A stretch of DNA of 44,828 nt from Paraglaciecola sp. (GCF_030730205.1 NZ_JANQVQ010000166.1:1-44828); one strand, 5' to 3'; shown: positions 7,610-18,172, numbered from the stretch's first letter. Program-made: numbers and translations. The notes: generated by a model not told the origin, from the sequence alone.

Positions 7610-7726
7610 CGTTTTGGAACTGGAAAAAGTACAAATTGCTGTTAGAGCGTTAATTTATCAAGACTTTTTATTTTTAGCGGTGGCGAGCTCACATCGTGAT
7701 CGTGTAGAATTGCCGGTCATTTTTAA

Positions 7727-8752
<1,026 letters not shown>

Positions 8753-8766
8753 GTCGAGTTGAGCAT

Positions 8767-11151
8767 ATGAAATTTAGTGAAAAGTGGTTAAGGGAATGGG
8801 TCAACCCAAATATTAGCAGTGAGCAGTTGTCAGACCAACTCAGTATGGCCGGTTTAGAAGTCGATGGTATGGATGCTGTCGCTGGTGAATTTAGTGGTGT
8901 GGTGGTTGGTGAGGTTGTTGAGTGTGGCCAACATCCTGATGCAGATAAACTGCGTGTGACTAAAATCAACGTTGGTGAAAACGAACTGATTGATATTGTT
9001 TGTGGTGCGCCTAATTGCCGTCAAGGCCTAAAAGTAGCTGTTGCCAGAGTAGGGGCAATTTTACCGGGTGATTTTAAAATCAAAAAAGCCAAATTACGCG
9101 GTCAGCCTTCAATGGGAATGTTGTGCAGTTTTTCTGAATTAGGTATTTCAGATGATCACAATGGCATTATTGAATTGCCCCTCGATGCACCAATTGGCGT
9201 TGATATTCGCGATTATTTGCAATTAGACGATATTTCCATTGAAGTGGATTTAACACCCAACCGAGCTGATTGTCTTGGAATTAAGGGCTTAGCTCGTGAA
9301 GTTGGTGTACTTAATAGCTCAGAGGTATGTTCACCTTCAGTAGACGCTGCTACCGTCACTATTGAAGAGACTCGTAATATTATCCTAGATGCGCCAGAAG
9401 CCTGTCCACGTTATCTAGGGCGCGTCATTAAGAATATTAACGTAGATGCAATTACTCCCTTATGGATGGTTGAAAAATTACGTCGTTCAGGCGTAAGAAG
9501 TATCGACCCGGTAGTTGACGTGACTAATTTTGTCTTATTAGAGTTAGGTCATCCTATGCACGCTTTTGACAATGATAAGCTGCAAGGTGATGTGGTTGTC
9601 AGGTACGCTGAGCAAGATGAGAAGCTTACCTTGTTAGACGAAAGTGAAGTGACATTAAAACCTGAAACCCTTGTTATTGCAGATGAAAAACAAGCTTTAG
9701 CTATGGCGGGCATTTTTGGCGGGCTGAACTCCGGGGTCACCGAAGCGACTCGAAACATCTTTTTAGAAAGTGCTTTTTTTGCACCTGACTTAATCCGTGG
9801 CAAGGCAAGACTGTATGGATTGCATACCGATGCCTCTCATCGTTACGAGCGTGGGATTGATCCACAATTGCAGCGCACTGCAATGGAAAGAGCGACCACT
9901 TTGTTACTTAGTATAGTGGGCGGTCAGGCAGGACCTATTGTTGAAGCTGTGAGTGAAGAGAACGTCCCGCAAGAAAAGCAGGTCAGTTTACGCCAATCAC
10001 GTTTAACAAAAGTATTAGGCCTGGAAATTGCTCAAACAAAGGTGACTGAGATTTTAAGCCGACTTGGTTTTGCGGTTACATTTAAAGATGCAACATGGAC
10101 TGCAATCGTTCCTGCTTATCGTTTCGATATAAGTATAGAAGAAGATTTGATTGAAGAAATTGCTCGGGTATATGGCTACAACCAAATACCTAACATTGCA
10201 CCAGTTGCCAGTTTACAGATGTCTAAACATCAGGAACAAGCGATTCAAATAAATCAGTTAAAACAAAGTTTAGTGGATAACGACTATCAAGAAGCGATTA
10301 CCTATTCGTTTGTTGATCCCAAAATTCAAGGTTTATTGTTTCCTGAATTGTCAGGCCTAACTTTGCCTCACCCCATTTCAGTAGAAATGTCTTGCATGCG
10401 CGTAAGTCTATGGACGGGTTTGTTGCAAGCTGTGTCTTACAATCAAAAACGCCAACAAGGCAGAGTTAGACTGTTCGAAGCGGGCTTGCGTTTTATCCCT
10501 GACTCGTCTGAAAAAACCGGTGTCGTGCAACAAGCTGTAATTGGTGGTGTGGTAAGTGGGCTAGTTAGCGACGAACACTGGGATAAAACGACTCGGCCGG
10601 TGGATTTTTTCGACCTCAAAGCAGATGTTGAACGTTTACTCGCTGTTACCGGTCGCAAGGATTTCAGATTTGAAGCATGTAAACACAGCGCTTTGCATCC
10701 AGGTCAATCTGCTGCCATATTTAGTGGCGACTTATGCCTTGGGTACATGGGCGCTATTCATCCTCAATTTGAGAAAAAATTGGGTATTAATGGCCGAACT
10801 TTTGTTTTTGAATTAGAAATTGCTCAGCTAGGGTTAAAAAAGCTACCTCAAGCGAAAGAAATTTCAAAATTTCCAGCAAATCGACGTGACATTGCAATCG
10901 TAGTAGACGATGATAAAGTTATTGGCGAAATATTGACTTGTATTGAAAAATTTGGCGCAAATCAATTAGTTGGCCTAAACTTGTTCGATGTGTACAGAGG
11001 TAAGGGAATTGCTCCGGGCTTTAAGAGCTTAGCAATATCTTTAATATTACAAGATAAAACCAGAACACTTGAAGAACAAGAAATTCAAACATTTGTTGAT
11101 GGTATTCTGACGGAATTGTCAGAGAAATTTGGGGCATCTTTGAGGGATTGA
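8767..11151 (+). CDS. pheT: phenylalanine--tRNA ligase beta subunit
   Basis: 794 residues (E. coli 795). Domains in order: N-terminal part with an inserted EMAP/OB tRNA-binding fold (about 40-150, [19 protein letters not shown]), the B3/B4 editing domain (about 200-400, with [13 protein letters not shown] before it), B5 DNA-binding-like domain, a catalytically inactive synthetase core, and the C-terminal ferredoxin-fold anticodon-binding domain ([15 protein letters not shown] onward). It binds tRNA-Phe and removes misactivated tyrosine. A GAG Shine-Dalgarno lies in the 14-base gap after pheS. ihfA starts four bases after the stop, the conserved pheS-pheT-ihfA arrangement. Confidence 0.98.
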   Translation: MKFSEKWLREWVNPNISSEQLSDQLSMAGLEVDGMDAVAGEFSGVVVGEVVECGQHPDADKLRVTKINVGENELIDIVCGAPNCRQGLKVAVARVGAILPGDFKIKKAKLRGQPSMGMLCSFSELGISDDHNGIIELPLDAPIGVDIRDYLQLDDISIEVDLTPNRADCLGIKGLAREVGVLNSSEVCSPSVDAATVTIEETRNIILDAPEACPRYLGRVIKNINVDAITPLWMVEKLRRSGVRSIDPVVDVTNFVLLELGHPMHAFDNDKLQGDVVVRYAEQDEKLTLLDESEVTLKPETLVIADEKQALAMAGIFGGLNSGVTEATRNIFLESAFFAPDLIRGKARLYGLHTDASHRYERGIDPQLQRTAMERATTLLLSIVGGQAGPIVEAVSEENVPQEKQVSLRQSRLTKVLGLEIAQTKVTEILSRLGFAVTFKDATWTAIVPAYRFDISIEEDLIEEIARVYGYNQIPNIAPVASLQMSKHQEQAIQINQLKQSLVDNDYQEAITYSFVDPKIQGLLFPELSGLTLPHPISVEMSCMRVSLWTGLLQAVSYNQKRQQGRVRLFEAGLRFIPDSSEKTGVVQQAVIGGVVSGLVSDEHWDKTTRPVDFFDLKADVERLLAVTGRKDFRFEACKHSALHPGQSAAIFSGDLCLGYMGAIHPQFEKKLGINGRTFVFELEIAQLGLKKLPQAKEISKFPANRRDIAIVVDDDKVIGEILTCIEKFGANQLVGLNLFDVYRGKGIAPGFKSLAISLILQDKTRTLEEQEIQTFVDGILTELSEKFGASLRD

Positions 11152-11155
11152 CGAT

Positions 11156-11452
11156 ATGGCGTTAACCAAAGCCGAAATGGCTGAACACTTATTTGAAAAG
11201 TTGGGTATTAATAAACGAGATGCAAAAGATCTTGTAGAAACTTTTTTCGAAGAGGTGCGTGAAGCTTTAGAATCTGGAGAGCAAGTTAAATTATCAGGCT
11301 TTGGTAATTTTGATTTGCGCCAGAAAAATGAAAGACCTGGACGTAACCCAAAAACAGGGGAAGACATTCCGATTAAAGCACGTAGGGTAGTGACATTTAG
11401 ACCAGGGCAAAAGCTCAAAAGTCGTGTGGAAAATACTAAACCAGTTGAATAA
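11156..11452 (+). CDS. ihfA: integration host factor subunit alpha
   Basis: 98 residues (E. coli 99). HU/IHF fold with the N-terminal helical dimer body and a beta arm carrying [14 protein letters not shown], where the proline intercalates and bends DNA by about 160 degrees. It works as a heterodimer with IhfB (encoded at 31097-31378 in this window) in nucleoid organisation, recombination and sigma-54 transcription. The IhfA assignment rests on its position after pheT and on the start [16 protein letters not shown]. It starts four bases after pheT, so translation is probably coupled. Confidence 0.97.
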   Translation: MALTKAEMAEHLFEKLGINKRDAKDLVETFFEEVREALESGEQVKLSGFGNFDLRQKNERPGRNPKTGEDIPIKARRVVTFRPGQKLKSRVENTKPVE

Positions 11453-11466
11453 TAAAATCTTGTAAT

Positions 11467-11496
11467 AAAAAACCGGCTCATCATGGCCGGTTTTTT
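11467..11496. terminator. bidirectional terminator between ihfA and aspC
   Basis: AACCGGC (11471-11477) pairs with GCCGGTT (11486-11492), flanked by six A on the left and six T on the right. Each strand therefore shows a stem plus U tract, serving ihfA (plus) and the converging aminotransferase gene (minus). Confidence 0.9.
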
Positions 11497-11514
11497 AATG
11501 CTCAAATGTTAATT

Positions 11515-12705
11515 TTATAACACTGAAACCAGTGATTTGGCCAAGCTGTCTACATTTTTTAAGCTGATGCCGGCGATATTGACTCGACTAGACTCAACAA
11601 AATAAACGCTGTGCTTATCACGCATCGCTCTTACTTGCTCTGGGGTAATACATAAATAAGAGAACATGCCTTTTTGACGATTAACAAAATCAAAATCACG
11701 TTTAGCACCATATTCTTTCAACTTGCTGACTAAAAGTGCTCTCAAATCCTGCATACGGTTACGCATCATATCCACTTCGCTGATCCACTCGGCACGCAAC
11801 TCAGCATTGTTTAATACGATATCAACTAAAGCACCACCGTACGAAGGGGGCATGGAGTATATTGCTCGTGCAATTGATTGGATCTGTGTTTGAATCGCGT
11901 TTCGTGTCGTACTATTTTGCGTGACCATCAACGCTAAACCCACTCGCTCGCGGTACAAACCAAAGTTTTTAGAACATGAAGCGGCAATAATAACTTCAGG
12001 AAGGTTGTTTACTAACAAGCGAGTACCGTAAGCATCATCTTCTAAGCTATCACCAAACCCTAAATAGGCCACGTCGATAAAAGGGATAAACCCGGTTTTC
12101 TGGGCTAATTTTAGAACCACCTGCCATTGCTCTTTGGTTAAATCAGCTCCCGTTGGGTTGTGGCAGCACCCGTGTAAAAGTACGACATCACCTGATTTTA
12201 CATTTTCAAGAGATTCAACCATGGCATCAAAACGTATGCTGGCTTGGTCTTTATCGAAATAAGGGTAGGTTTCAATTTTTAAACCCGCATTACCGATCAA
12301 TGGAATATGATTAGCCCATGTTGGATCGCTCACCCACACTGTCGTCTCTGCATTACAGCGCTTGATTAACTCAGATAAAATACGCAGCGCTCCACAACCG
12401 CCAGGAGCTTGTACCGCAGCGACGCGGTTTTCTAGTACGGCTGGATTTGCTTTACCAAGTAACAATTCAGTTAAGCCGTCAATGTAACCTTGTACGCCCT
12501 GTGCAGGTATATAAGTTTTAGATGTTTCGGTCTCGAGCAAAATCTTTTGTGCTTTAGCGATGGCAGTGACAATCGGGGTTTGGCCATTTTCATCTTTATA
12601 AACACCTACACCTAAATCAATCTTTAGGGGGTTGGGATCAGCCTTGAATGCAGCTGATAGGCCCAATATAGGATCGGCGGGAAGTTGTGGTAGTACTTCA
12701 AACAT
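11515..12705 (-). CDS. aspC: aspartate/aromatic aminotransferase, class I PLP enzyme
   Basis: 396 residues, exactly the length of E. coli AspC, and collinear with it from MFE..PADPILGL to the last residue. Visible cofactor and substrate residues are W130, N183 (HNPTG), D211, Y214, the PLP lysine K246 (SCSKNFGLY), R254 and the alpha-carboxylate arginine R374. It interconverts aspartate/2-oxoglutarate and oxaloacetate/glutamate and may accept aromatic amino acids, so a TyrB-like role cannot be excluded. The ATG at 12705 is chosen over an upstream TTG because GAGGA sits at the right distance. It converges with ihfA on a shared terminator. Confidence 0.9.
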   Translation of the reverse strand: MFEVLPQLPADPILGLSAAFKADPNPLKIDLGVGVYKDENGQTPIVTAIAKAQKILLETETSKTYIPAQGVQGYIDGLTELLLGKANPAVLENRVAAVQAPGGCGALRILSELIKRCNAETTVWVSDPTWANHIPLIGNAGLKIETYPYFDKDQASIRFDAMVESLENVKSGDVVLLHGCCHNPTGADLTKEQWQVVLKLAQKTGFIPFIDVAYLGFGDSLEDDAYGTRLLVNNLPEVIIAASCSKNFGLYRERVGLALMVTQNSTTRNAIQTQIQSIARAIYSMPPSYGGALVDIVLNNAELRAEWISEVDMMRNRMQDLRALLVSKLKEYGAKRDFDFVNRQKGMFSYLCITPEQVRAMRDKHSVYFVESSRVNIAGISLKNVDSLAKSLVSVL

Positions 12706-12789
12706 AGGGTTCCTCAAAAACTCAAGATGATAGGCAGGTTAGGGCGGTCATTATGCCATCGACATTAAAAATTTCGAGAGAAATAGTAA

Positions 12790-13563
12790 CTAATTTATAT
12801 CAAATTGGTAGTTTTGTTCAGAAATACACACAGCGCCGCTGTTGTAGGTATGCTCGCACCAGCTTACTTTCTGATTTGTATCAATTTTTAATACTGTCGA
12901 GGCGCGAGTCCCGTAATGATCGGCCTGAATAAATATCGATGAGAGTTTGCGCTCCCATTCCATCGGGATACCTGTCCTAGGTAACTCATTTTCATTGGCT
13001 TTGTTGGGGTCTCGTAAAAGTTCAAATAGTTGCTTATCAATAATATGCTCTGGATCTTGGGATGTATTCTCACAGTAGGTTTTTAAGCGAGCGAGCCCCT
13101 TTACTATTTTAGGCCAAGGGCTGTTTAAACTGGCGTTTGATAAACCGTAAAAACCCTTTTTTAAGTGAGTAAGATGATTGAGATGGTTATTATAAACGTA
13201 AAGATTCTTCCAGTGTCCGAAGAGTAAGTTGTAGCCGTTGAAGTCTTGCCGTGATTGTTCCAAGGCTTGCTGATAATTAGTAGTAGGCTGTTGAAGATAG
13301 TGACTTACCAATTCGCCACGACTTTTGACATGTGGCTTGAGTGTCTGTGGTGCTCTAATATTGGTTAAGGCAGCCAAATAACCCGCTTTATTTACGCCCA
13401 TCCATGTACCGCCAGCTTCTTGATCAATGCCTGACACTATATTACGAGACGGTCCCCAAACATGGGATGGGAGAGTGGGGCGATTAAAAAACTCATCCCT
13501 ATTAGCCGCAATAATGAGCGGATAACGTGGATGCTGTTCAATCGCCACAAAAACGATACACAT
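12790..13563 (-). CDS. NRDE family (TANGO2-like) protein
   Basis: 257 residues. The N-terminus MCIVFVAIE, with Cys2 available as an N-terminal nucleophile, and the defining NRDE motif at residues 21-24 place it in the NRDE/TANGO2 family. GGTWMGVNKAGYLAALTN, GPSRNIVSG and the late YGTRASTVL block also fit; the last resembles Ntn-hydrolase folds. Eukaryotic TANGO2 is linked to heme and lipid metabolism; the bacterial role is not settled. No signal peptide, so cytoplasmic. It follows the FHA gene by 13 bases on the same strand and may be the last gene of that unit. Confidence 0.85.
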   Translation of the reverse strand: MCIVFVAIEQHPRYPLIIAANRDEFFNRPTLPSHVWGPSRNIVSGIDQEAGGTWMGVNKAGYLAALTNIRAPQTLKPHVKSRGELVSHYLQQPTTNYQQALEQSRQDFNGYNLLFGHWKNLYVYNNHLNHLTHLKKGFYGLSNASLNSPWPKIVKGLARLKTYCENTSQDPEHIIDKQLFELLRDPNKANENELPRTGIPMEWERKLSSIFIQADHYGTRASTVLKIDTNQKVSWCEHTYNSGAVCISEQNYQFDIN

Positions 13564-13576
13564 AAATGATCGCTGG

Positions 13577-14533
13577 CTATAACTCTTTTTGTTTGTCTAC
13601 ACGGCTAAATAACGATTCGCTGCTTTCTATGAAAGCGCTTGTTTCAACAGAGCCCGTAATATTGTATGCGGGTGGCAGCAGCGTTAAATCGTAATCAGGG
13701 CGGCTACTGAAGTCTTCTTCATTGAAAAAGCCAAAAAGGACTAAGGGAGCAAGTATTAAAGTGGACATAAACAAAGTAATGGCATTGCGCTTAGCTGTGG
13801 GTTGATGGAAGGCCACAAACAAGCTAAGCCAAATAAAAGCCATCATAATTAAGGCCACGATGAGCAATTCTACCCACGCAAACCAACTTCCCGGATTGAC
13901 GTTAAACATGAAAAATGACTGCAACAAATTCAGCACAAAAAACACTAGGGTGACAATCAAAGTCAAATTTATTTGGTTTATTAAGTGACTCTCTTTTTTC
14001 ACTACTTTAGCCAATACTGCAAAGGTCAAAGGCCATAAGCTAATGACAGCCAGTTGGCCTAACTCACTGGGTAAGGCGGCAAGTAATTTAAACTCGGCCA
14101 CGGTGTTGATGTATTTAGAGAATAATAAATAGCCTAAACACGCGATACTTAAACTCATCGCTAGAGTGGCTTTGTTCAACCAACTTAAGTTTTCTTCCAA
14201 CTCACTCAGTGGCATTGCCTTGGGTAATTGCGCCTTAGTATCAATGATTCTGAGGCGTGTGCGGCCAATCTTAATTATATCGTTAGGTTTAAGTGTTGAT
14301 TGATTCACAAACTTATTATTGATTTTAATGCCATTGGTAGATTGGCAATCATTAACCATTAACAAGCCTGATTCTGGATCAACAGCAACCAGCATGTGAC
14401 TGGGACAAACATAAGGATCATCAAGTCTTAGGTCATTGTTAAAATCCCGACCTACGCACACATAGTCTTGCTCAAATTTGTAATGCTTAAGGGGAATGTT
14501 TTTGCGTGATAAAAGCTCTAATACTATTGCCAT
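13577..14533 (-). CDS. FHA-domain protein with about five membrane segments
   Basis: 318 residues. The N-terminal forkhead-associated domain (about 5-98) shows the core motifs GRD (28-30), SH (45-46) and STNG (65-68), which recognise phosphothreonine. A linker leads into about five hydrophobic segments (roughly 121-138, 158-177, 189-209, 219-242, 251-269) and a polar tail of about 45 residues. With a cytoplasmic FHA domain the tail would be periplasmic. The ATG at 14533 overlaps the last ten bases of the protease gene, so the pair is translationally coupled. I know no assigned function. No Ser/Thr kinase is encoded in the window. Confidence 0.75.
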   Translation of the reverse strand: MAIVLELLSRKNIPLKHYKFEQDYVCVGRDFNNDLRLDDPYVCPSHMLVAVDPESGLLMVNDCQSTNGIKINNKFVNQSTLKPNDIIKIGRTRLRIIDTKAQLPKAMPLSELEENLSWLNKATLAMSLSIACLGYLLFSKYINTVAEFKLLAALPSELGQLAVISLWPLTFAVLAKVVKKESHLINQINLTLIVTLVFFVLNLLQSFFMFNVNPGSWFAWVELLIVALIMMAFIWLSLFVAFHQPTAKRNAITLFMSTLILAPLVLFGFFNEEDFSSRPDYDLTLLPPAYNITGSVETSAFIESSESLFSRVDKQKEL

Positions 14534-15786
14534 TCGACAGCATCCATAAATTGTTTGATGAAACGTAACGCAGAGTCTTTGGCAACACCAGCTAAGGTAA
14601 AATGACTAATCAGTCCCTGTTCTTTATGATCTAAGGTTGCTCCAACAAACAAGACATCATAAAGCCCATCAAATTCTTTGTACGCTCTGATACATAATAC
14701 TGTTTTACTCGTGACATTATGTTTGTTGGTCACTTTATTATTTTTACACTGGTAGTTTGTTACATCGGTTTTGGTCGCTGCATTACCTGCGCCCGCGCCG
14801 ATAACACTGCTGTTATACAAGGAGTAAAAACGGTTTTCACCGAGCTTTTGGCCGTTTAGCCACTCAAATTCCAACTCAATCCCACCACTGCGTAAACCGC
14901 TATGTAAAAATATTTGCTCATCTAAACGGCAGCGGTTTTCAACGGATAAAAACAAAGCGTCTTCGTCGTTGGTATTAGAATCACCCCAGCACGATAAAAA
15001 TTCTCCTACTTTAGCTGGAATACTGGCTCGGCCTAACGGGGCCATTTGCCATGCTGCATTTTGTAATTTACTAAACAACTCGGTTTGGTTAGCCAAAAGT
15101 TGTTGCGCTATTGCAGTTTTAAATCCATCAATAGGTAGAGGTGCATCAGCGTGTTTGGCGGCAAGATGTTCAATTTTGCTCAGAGGGATCAAAAAACCTA
15201 TTTGGTTCCCGGCCGTTGCTACATTTACGCCCATCACCTGGCCATTTTCGTTCACTACTGGCCCCCCGCTCATGCCTGGGTTGATGGCGCCGGTAAAATG
15301 GATGCGTTGATAAAAGCTATTTTTCTTAATGCCATTAAAGGTGCCAGGCACCACAATCATACCTAAATCATGCGGATTACCCAGTGAATATATGGTGGTA
15401 CCTTGATCGGGCAGCGTAGTCGCCAATGGAAAAATATCTTCTGTTTCTCCAAGTTCGGTTTTTCTAACAAGGGCCAAATCGTTAACAACATCAAAATTAA
15501 TCAGTTCGAGAGGGCCGCTGTTACCGTTTATGGTTAGATATTCAATCCGATATTTATCAGGGTTATAAACGTACTCAGATACCACATGGTAATTAGTGAC
15601 CATGTTGCCTTGAGCATCAATTTGAAAACCAGAGCCAATCGATGATTTGTTACCCGACTCTAATTCTATTATTCGAATTTGATAGAGAGCCGACTGATAT
15701 TGACTAAATAGATTTTGGGCGGTTTGTTGACTGTGGGCAAATGCACTAAAAATAAACAATAAAATTAAAAAACGTCTCAATATCAT
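14524..15786 (-). CDS. exported trypsin-like serine protease (S1C/DegP-type core, no PDZ)
   Basis: 420 residues with a signal peptide (hydrophobic to about residue 17, cut near AHS-QQ). The chymotrypsin-fold domain covers about 25-215, with a complete triad H67 (NYHVV), D103 (NDLALV) and S173 (GMSGGP). Unlike DegP/DegQ there is no recognisable PDZ domain; the 200-residue C-terminal region is unfamiliar, has scattered cysteines and ends with the family-like RFIKQFMDAVEW. It should act in the periplasm or at the inner membrane. AGGAAG lies directly before the ATG. Its stop is inside the start of the FHA membrane protein gene, which suggests the two products work together. Confidence 0.8.
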   Translation of the reverse strand: MILRRFLILLFIFSAFAHSQQTAQNLFSQYQSALYQIRIIELESGNKSSIGSGFQIDAQGNMVTNYHVVSEYVYNPDKYRIEYLTINGNSGPLELINFDVVNDLALVRKTELGETEDIFPLATTLPDQGTTIYSLGNPHDLGMIVVPGTFNGIKKNSFYQRIHFTGAINPGMSGGPVVNENGQVMGVNVATAGNQIGFLIPLSKIEHLAAKHADAPLPIDGFKTAIAQQLLANQTELFSKLQNAAWQMAPLGRASIPAKVGEFLSCWGDSNTNDEDALFLSVENRCRLDEQIFLHSGLRSGGIELEFEWLNGQKLGENRFYSLYNSSVIGAGAGNAATKTDVTNYQCKNNKVTNKHNVTSKTVLCIRAYKEFDGLYDVLFVGATLDHKEQGLISHFTLAGVAKDSALRFIKQFMDAVEWQ

Positions 15787-15913
15787 CTTCCTGTAAATTA
15801 AATAACGTCAATTACCTACGACTTGCTTAGCAATAAGACGGGGCTGCGGCTCGACAAAATGTATTAGTTAAGCGAACATTGTCCTAGTTTAAATTGCACA
15901 AGCAAAGAATTAA

Positions 15914-16546
15914 ATGGGCAAACCATTAAATATCCCTGTCCTAGCAGAAGAAATTCCTAGGATAGGCAATAAATTTAGTTGTTGGTTGGGCCAACGAGTC
16001 CTAAACGTAATGGGGTGGAGTTTTTCAGGGGAATTTCCTCGACATCCTAAAATGATCATTGCCGTTGCACCTCATACATCAAACTGGGATTTTGTTATTG
16101 GTATAGCCGTGGCGTTTTCATTGCGCTTGAAAATCACTTTTTTTGGAAAACACAATTTATTTGTTCCCCCCTTTGGTTATTTTATGCGGCGTTGGGGCGG
16201 GGTGCCCGTAGAGCGTTCAAAATCCCATGGCGTAGTCGAACAAATGGCTGATGCAATGCGCAAGGCTGATAAAATGGTTTTGTGTTTAGCGCCAGAGGGC
16301 ACTCGAAGTCGTGTCGAGCGTTGGAAAACAGGATTTTTACACATTGCCTATAAAGCTCAAGTGCCTGTTTTTTTAGTGGCATTTGATTATAAGAAAAAAC
16401 AGATTGAATTTGGTCCTTCGCTGATTATCGGTGATGATATTCAATATGAGCTAAATCGCATTTATACATATTTTAATGATGTTGAGGCCAAGTTTCCTGA
16501 CAAAGTGGCCACCATCGTTGTACCTCAAATTGGAGATAAAGATTGA
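15914..16546 (+). CDS. lysophospholipid/1-acylglycerol-phosphate acyltransferase family protein
   Basis: 210 residues. PlsC-type acyltransferase domain with the catalytic HTSNWD box (H54, D59) and the phosphate-binding EGTRSR block near residue 127, followed by WKTGFLHIAYKAQVPV. The family transfers acyl chains from acyl-ACP or acyl-CoA to glycerophospholipids; the acceptor here is unknown. The ATG at 15914 has only a weak AAAGAA upstream. It is divergent from the protease gene, with 127 bases between. Its TGA shares bases with the TTG start of the next gene, an unexpected link between lipid and sulfur amino acid metabolism. Confidence 0.8.
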   Translation: MGKPLNIPVLAEEIPRIGNKFSCWLGQRVLNVMGWSFSGEFPRHPKMIIAVAPHTSNWDFVIGIAVAFSLRLKITFFGKHNLFVPPFGYFMRRWGGVPVERSKSHGVVEQMADAMRKADKMVLCLAPEGTRSRVERWKTGFLHIAYKAQVPVFLVAFDYKKKQIEFGPSLIIGDDIQYELNRIYTYFNDVEAKFPDKVATIVVPQIGDKD

Positions 16547-17781
16547 ATAACAAAGGCTTCACCACTCGCCTGATCCACGCAGACCGTTTAATAAATCAAC
16601 CTGAAAGTGGCGCTGTTCATCAAGCGACAAATAATTCAGTACTATTTGAATTTAAACGTGCTCAAGAGTTGGTTGATGTATTTCAAGGAAAACAAACTGG
16701 ACATGTTTATTCTCGTTCATCATCGTCTTCAACAGTGGCACTACAAAATATTCTCAATAATTTAGAAGGTGGTGCAGGGGCGGTTACGTTTGCAACCGGC
16801 ATGGCCGCTATTACCGCGACTATGCTGAGTCTTTTCAAAGCTGGCGATCATCTCATTCTAAGTCGGTTTTTATTTGGCAATACCCGCAGTTTAACCGAAA
16901 CCATGGAAAGCTTAGGGATATCACTTAGTTTTGTAGATGTGACTGATTTAACAAAAGTTGAAAAGGCCCTACAAGTCAATACTAAAGCGGTGTTTCTAGA
17001 AACTATCGCTAACCCTGTTACGCAGGTTGCAGATTTGACTGCTATTGGACGGTGGTGCACAGCGAATCAACTGTTGTTTATTATTGATACCACGATGACA
17101 CCACCCAATTTATTTGATGCAAAATCAGTATTGGCTTCGCTGACTATCAGTTCTTTGACTAAGTATATCGCTGGACATGGCAATGTTTTAGGTGGTGCAG
17201 TCGTAGATTGTGGGACGTTTGATTGGTCAAAATTCGACAATATACTCGACATTTATCGAGGAGCCGCTGTGGCGCAATGGGGATTAACCCAAATTCGCAA
17301 AAGAGGCTTACGAGATATGGGCGGGACGCTTGCCCCTGACTCTGCTCATGCTATTTCGGTAGGTTTAGAAACGTTAGTACTCAGAACACAAAGGATTTGT
17401 GATAACGCTTTGCGTTTAGCAAGGTATTTACAGTCACATCCTAAAATAGCCAAGGTGTATTATCCTGGGTTAGCTGACCATCCCCAGCACGCTCGTGCTA
17501 AAGAGCTGTTTAAAGGCTTTGGTGGTATTCTGAGTTTAGATTTAGCCGATGGAATCGATCCGATTGCGTTTTTAGATCAATTAAAATTAGTTATCTGCGC
17601 AACTCACTTAGGCGATACCCGCACCTTAGCTTTACCGGTTGCATCTACCATTTATTTTGAGAGCAGTGCAGAGCAGAGAAAGCAAATGGGGGTTAACGAC
17701 AACATGATCCGCATGTCTATTGGTATTGAAGACTTTGAGGATTTGGTCAGTGACTTTGACCAGGCCTTTAGTCATTTTTAA
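16543..17781 (+). CDS. cystathionine gamma-synthase family PLP enzyme
   Basis: 412 residues, a Cys/Met-metabolism PLP enzyme. Visible features are SSSSSTVALQ near the N-terminus, the cofactor aspartate D182 (IIDTT), the PLP lysine K207 (SSLTKYIAGHG) and the late ESSAEQR and MIRMSIGIED blocks. The family includes cystathionine gamma-synthase, beta/gamma-lyases and O-acetylhomoserine sulfhydrylases, and sequence reading alone does not settle which. The start is TTG at 16543: GGAG precedes it, it overlaps the acyltransferase stop as TTGA, and the next in-frame Met comes about 90 residues later. No MetJ box array is seen upstream. Confidence 0.8.
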   Translation: MNNKGFTTRLIHADRLINQPESGAVHQATNNSVLFEFKRAQELVDVFQGKQTGHVYSRSSSSSTVALQNILNNLEGGAGAVTFATGMAAITATMLSLFKAGDHLILSRFLFGNTRSLTETMESLGISLSFVDVTDLTKVEKALQVNTKAVFLETIANPVTQVADLTAIGRWCTANQLLFIIDTTMTPPNLFDAKSVLASLTISSLTKYIAGHGNVLGGAVVDCGTFDWSKFDNILDIYRGAAVAQWGLTQIRKRGLRDMGGTLAPDSAHAISVGLETLVLRTQRICDNALRLARYLQSHPKIAKVYYPGLADHPQHARAKELFKGFGGILSLDLADGIDPIAFLDQLKLVICATHLGDTRTLALPVASTIYFESSAEQRKQMGVNDNMIRMSIGIEDFEDLVSDFDQAFSHF

Positions 17782-17861
17782 AAAAAAGGCCATTTGTGTT
17801 GCGTTGGACGTTTTTGATGTGGTCTCATCAGACCTGCAAACGTCCACCTTACCTAAATGGC
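17781..17861 (-). terminator. three-tier hairpin terminator after yfaE
   Basis: Three nested inverted repeats share one axis: GCCATTT/AAATGGC (17789-17795/17855-17861), GGACGTTT/AAACGTCC (17806-17813/17838-17845) and GGTCT/AGACC (17821-17825/17830-17834). On the minus strand the outer stem is followed by C and eight T (17788-17781), so it terminates the nrdA-nrdB-yfaE transcript. The plus strand has no T tract after it. Confidence 0.65.
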
Positions 17862-17902
17862 ATATAAACCGCTGTGAAATGAAGGGTAAAGATCATCAGG
17901 CC

Positions 17903-18172
17903 CTAGGCGAGTTCTATTTCAATATCTGTCGTTGGATAGCAGCAGCAAGGTAGAATTTCATCGTCGTCAATGTAGGCGAGTGGAAAGTTAGGATACTCAA
18001 CTTTTCCGCTTAATAATTTTGTACGACAAGCCCCGCAGTAACCCTCTCGACAATGAAAGTGCACATCAATTTGGTGCACTTCAATACTTTCTAATAAGGT
18101 ACGCTGGGGCTGATGCAGAACAGTTTTATGTTGCTTAATATTGACCTGCAAACTGTCCTTGTTGTTACTCAT
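17903..18172 (-). CDS. yfaE: 2Fe-2S ferredoxin YfaE, diferric-tyrosyl cofactor maintenance
   Basis: 89 residues (E. coli 84). Plant-type [2Fe-2S] ferredoxin with the cluster cysteines C41, C46 and C49 (CREGYCGAC) and a final cysteine within the CCC at 76-78; the flanking LLSGKVEYP and PCCCYPTTDIEIEL match the family. In E. coli YfaE supplies electrons to rebuild the diferric-tyrosyl radical of NrdB. It follows nrdB by six bases, the standard nrdA-nrdB-yfaE order, and is followed by the hairpin terminator at 17781-17861. Confidence 0.93.
   Translation of the reverse strand: MSNNKDSLQVNIKQHKTVLHQPQRTLLESIEVHQIDVHFHCREGYCGACRTKLLSGKVEYPNFPLAYIDDDEILPCCCYPTTDIEIELA

Noticed and set aside
9549-9803. 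Minus-strand open frame inside pheT
   Set aside because: It lies fully in another frame of a well-supported gene, is Ser/Lys-rich without motifs and has no ribosome binding site; a shadow frame.
17806-17845. MetJ-like boxes GGACGTTT and AAACGTCC after the Cys/Met enzyme gene
   Set aside because: They are the two arms of one hairpin rather than tandem 8-mers, and lie downstream of the gene, so a MetJ operator is unlikely.
17720-17953. Possible small plus-strand gene across the yfaE terminator
   Set aside because: It overlaps the end of the PLP enzyme, the nested hairpin and the end of yfaE; no ribosome binding site and no recognisable protein.
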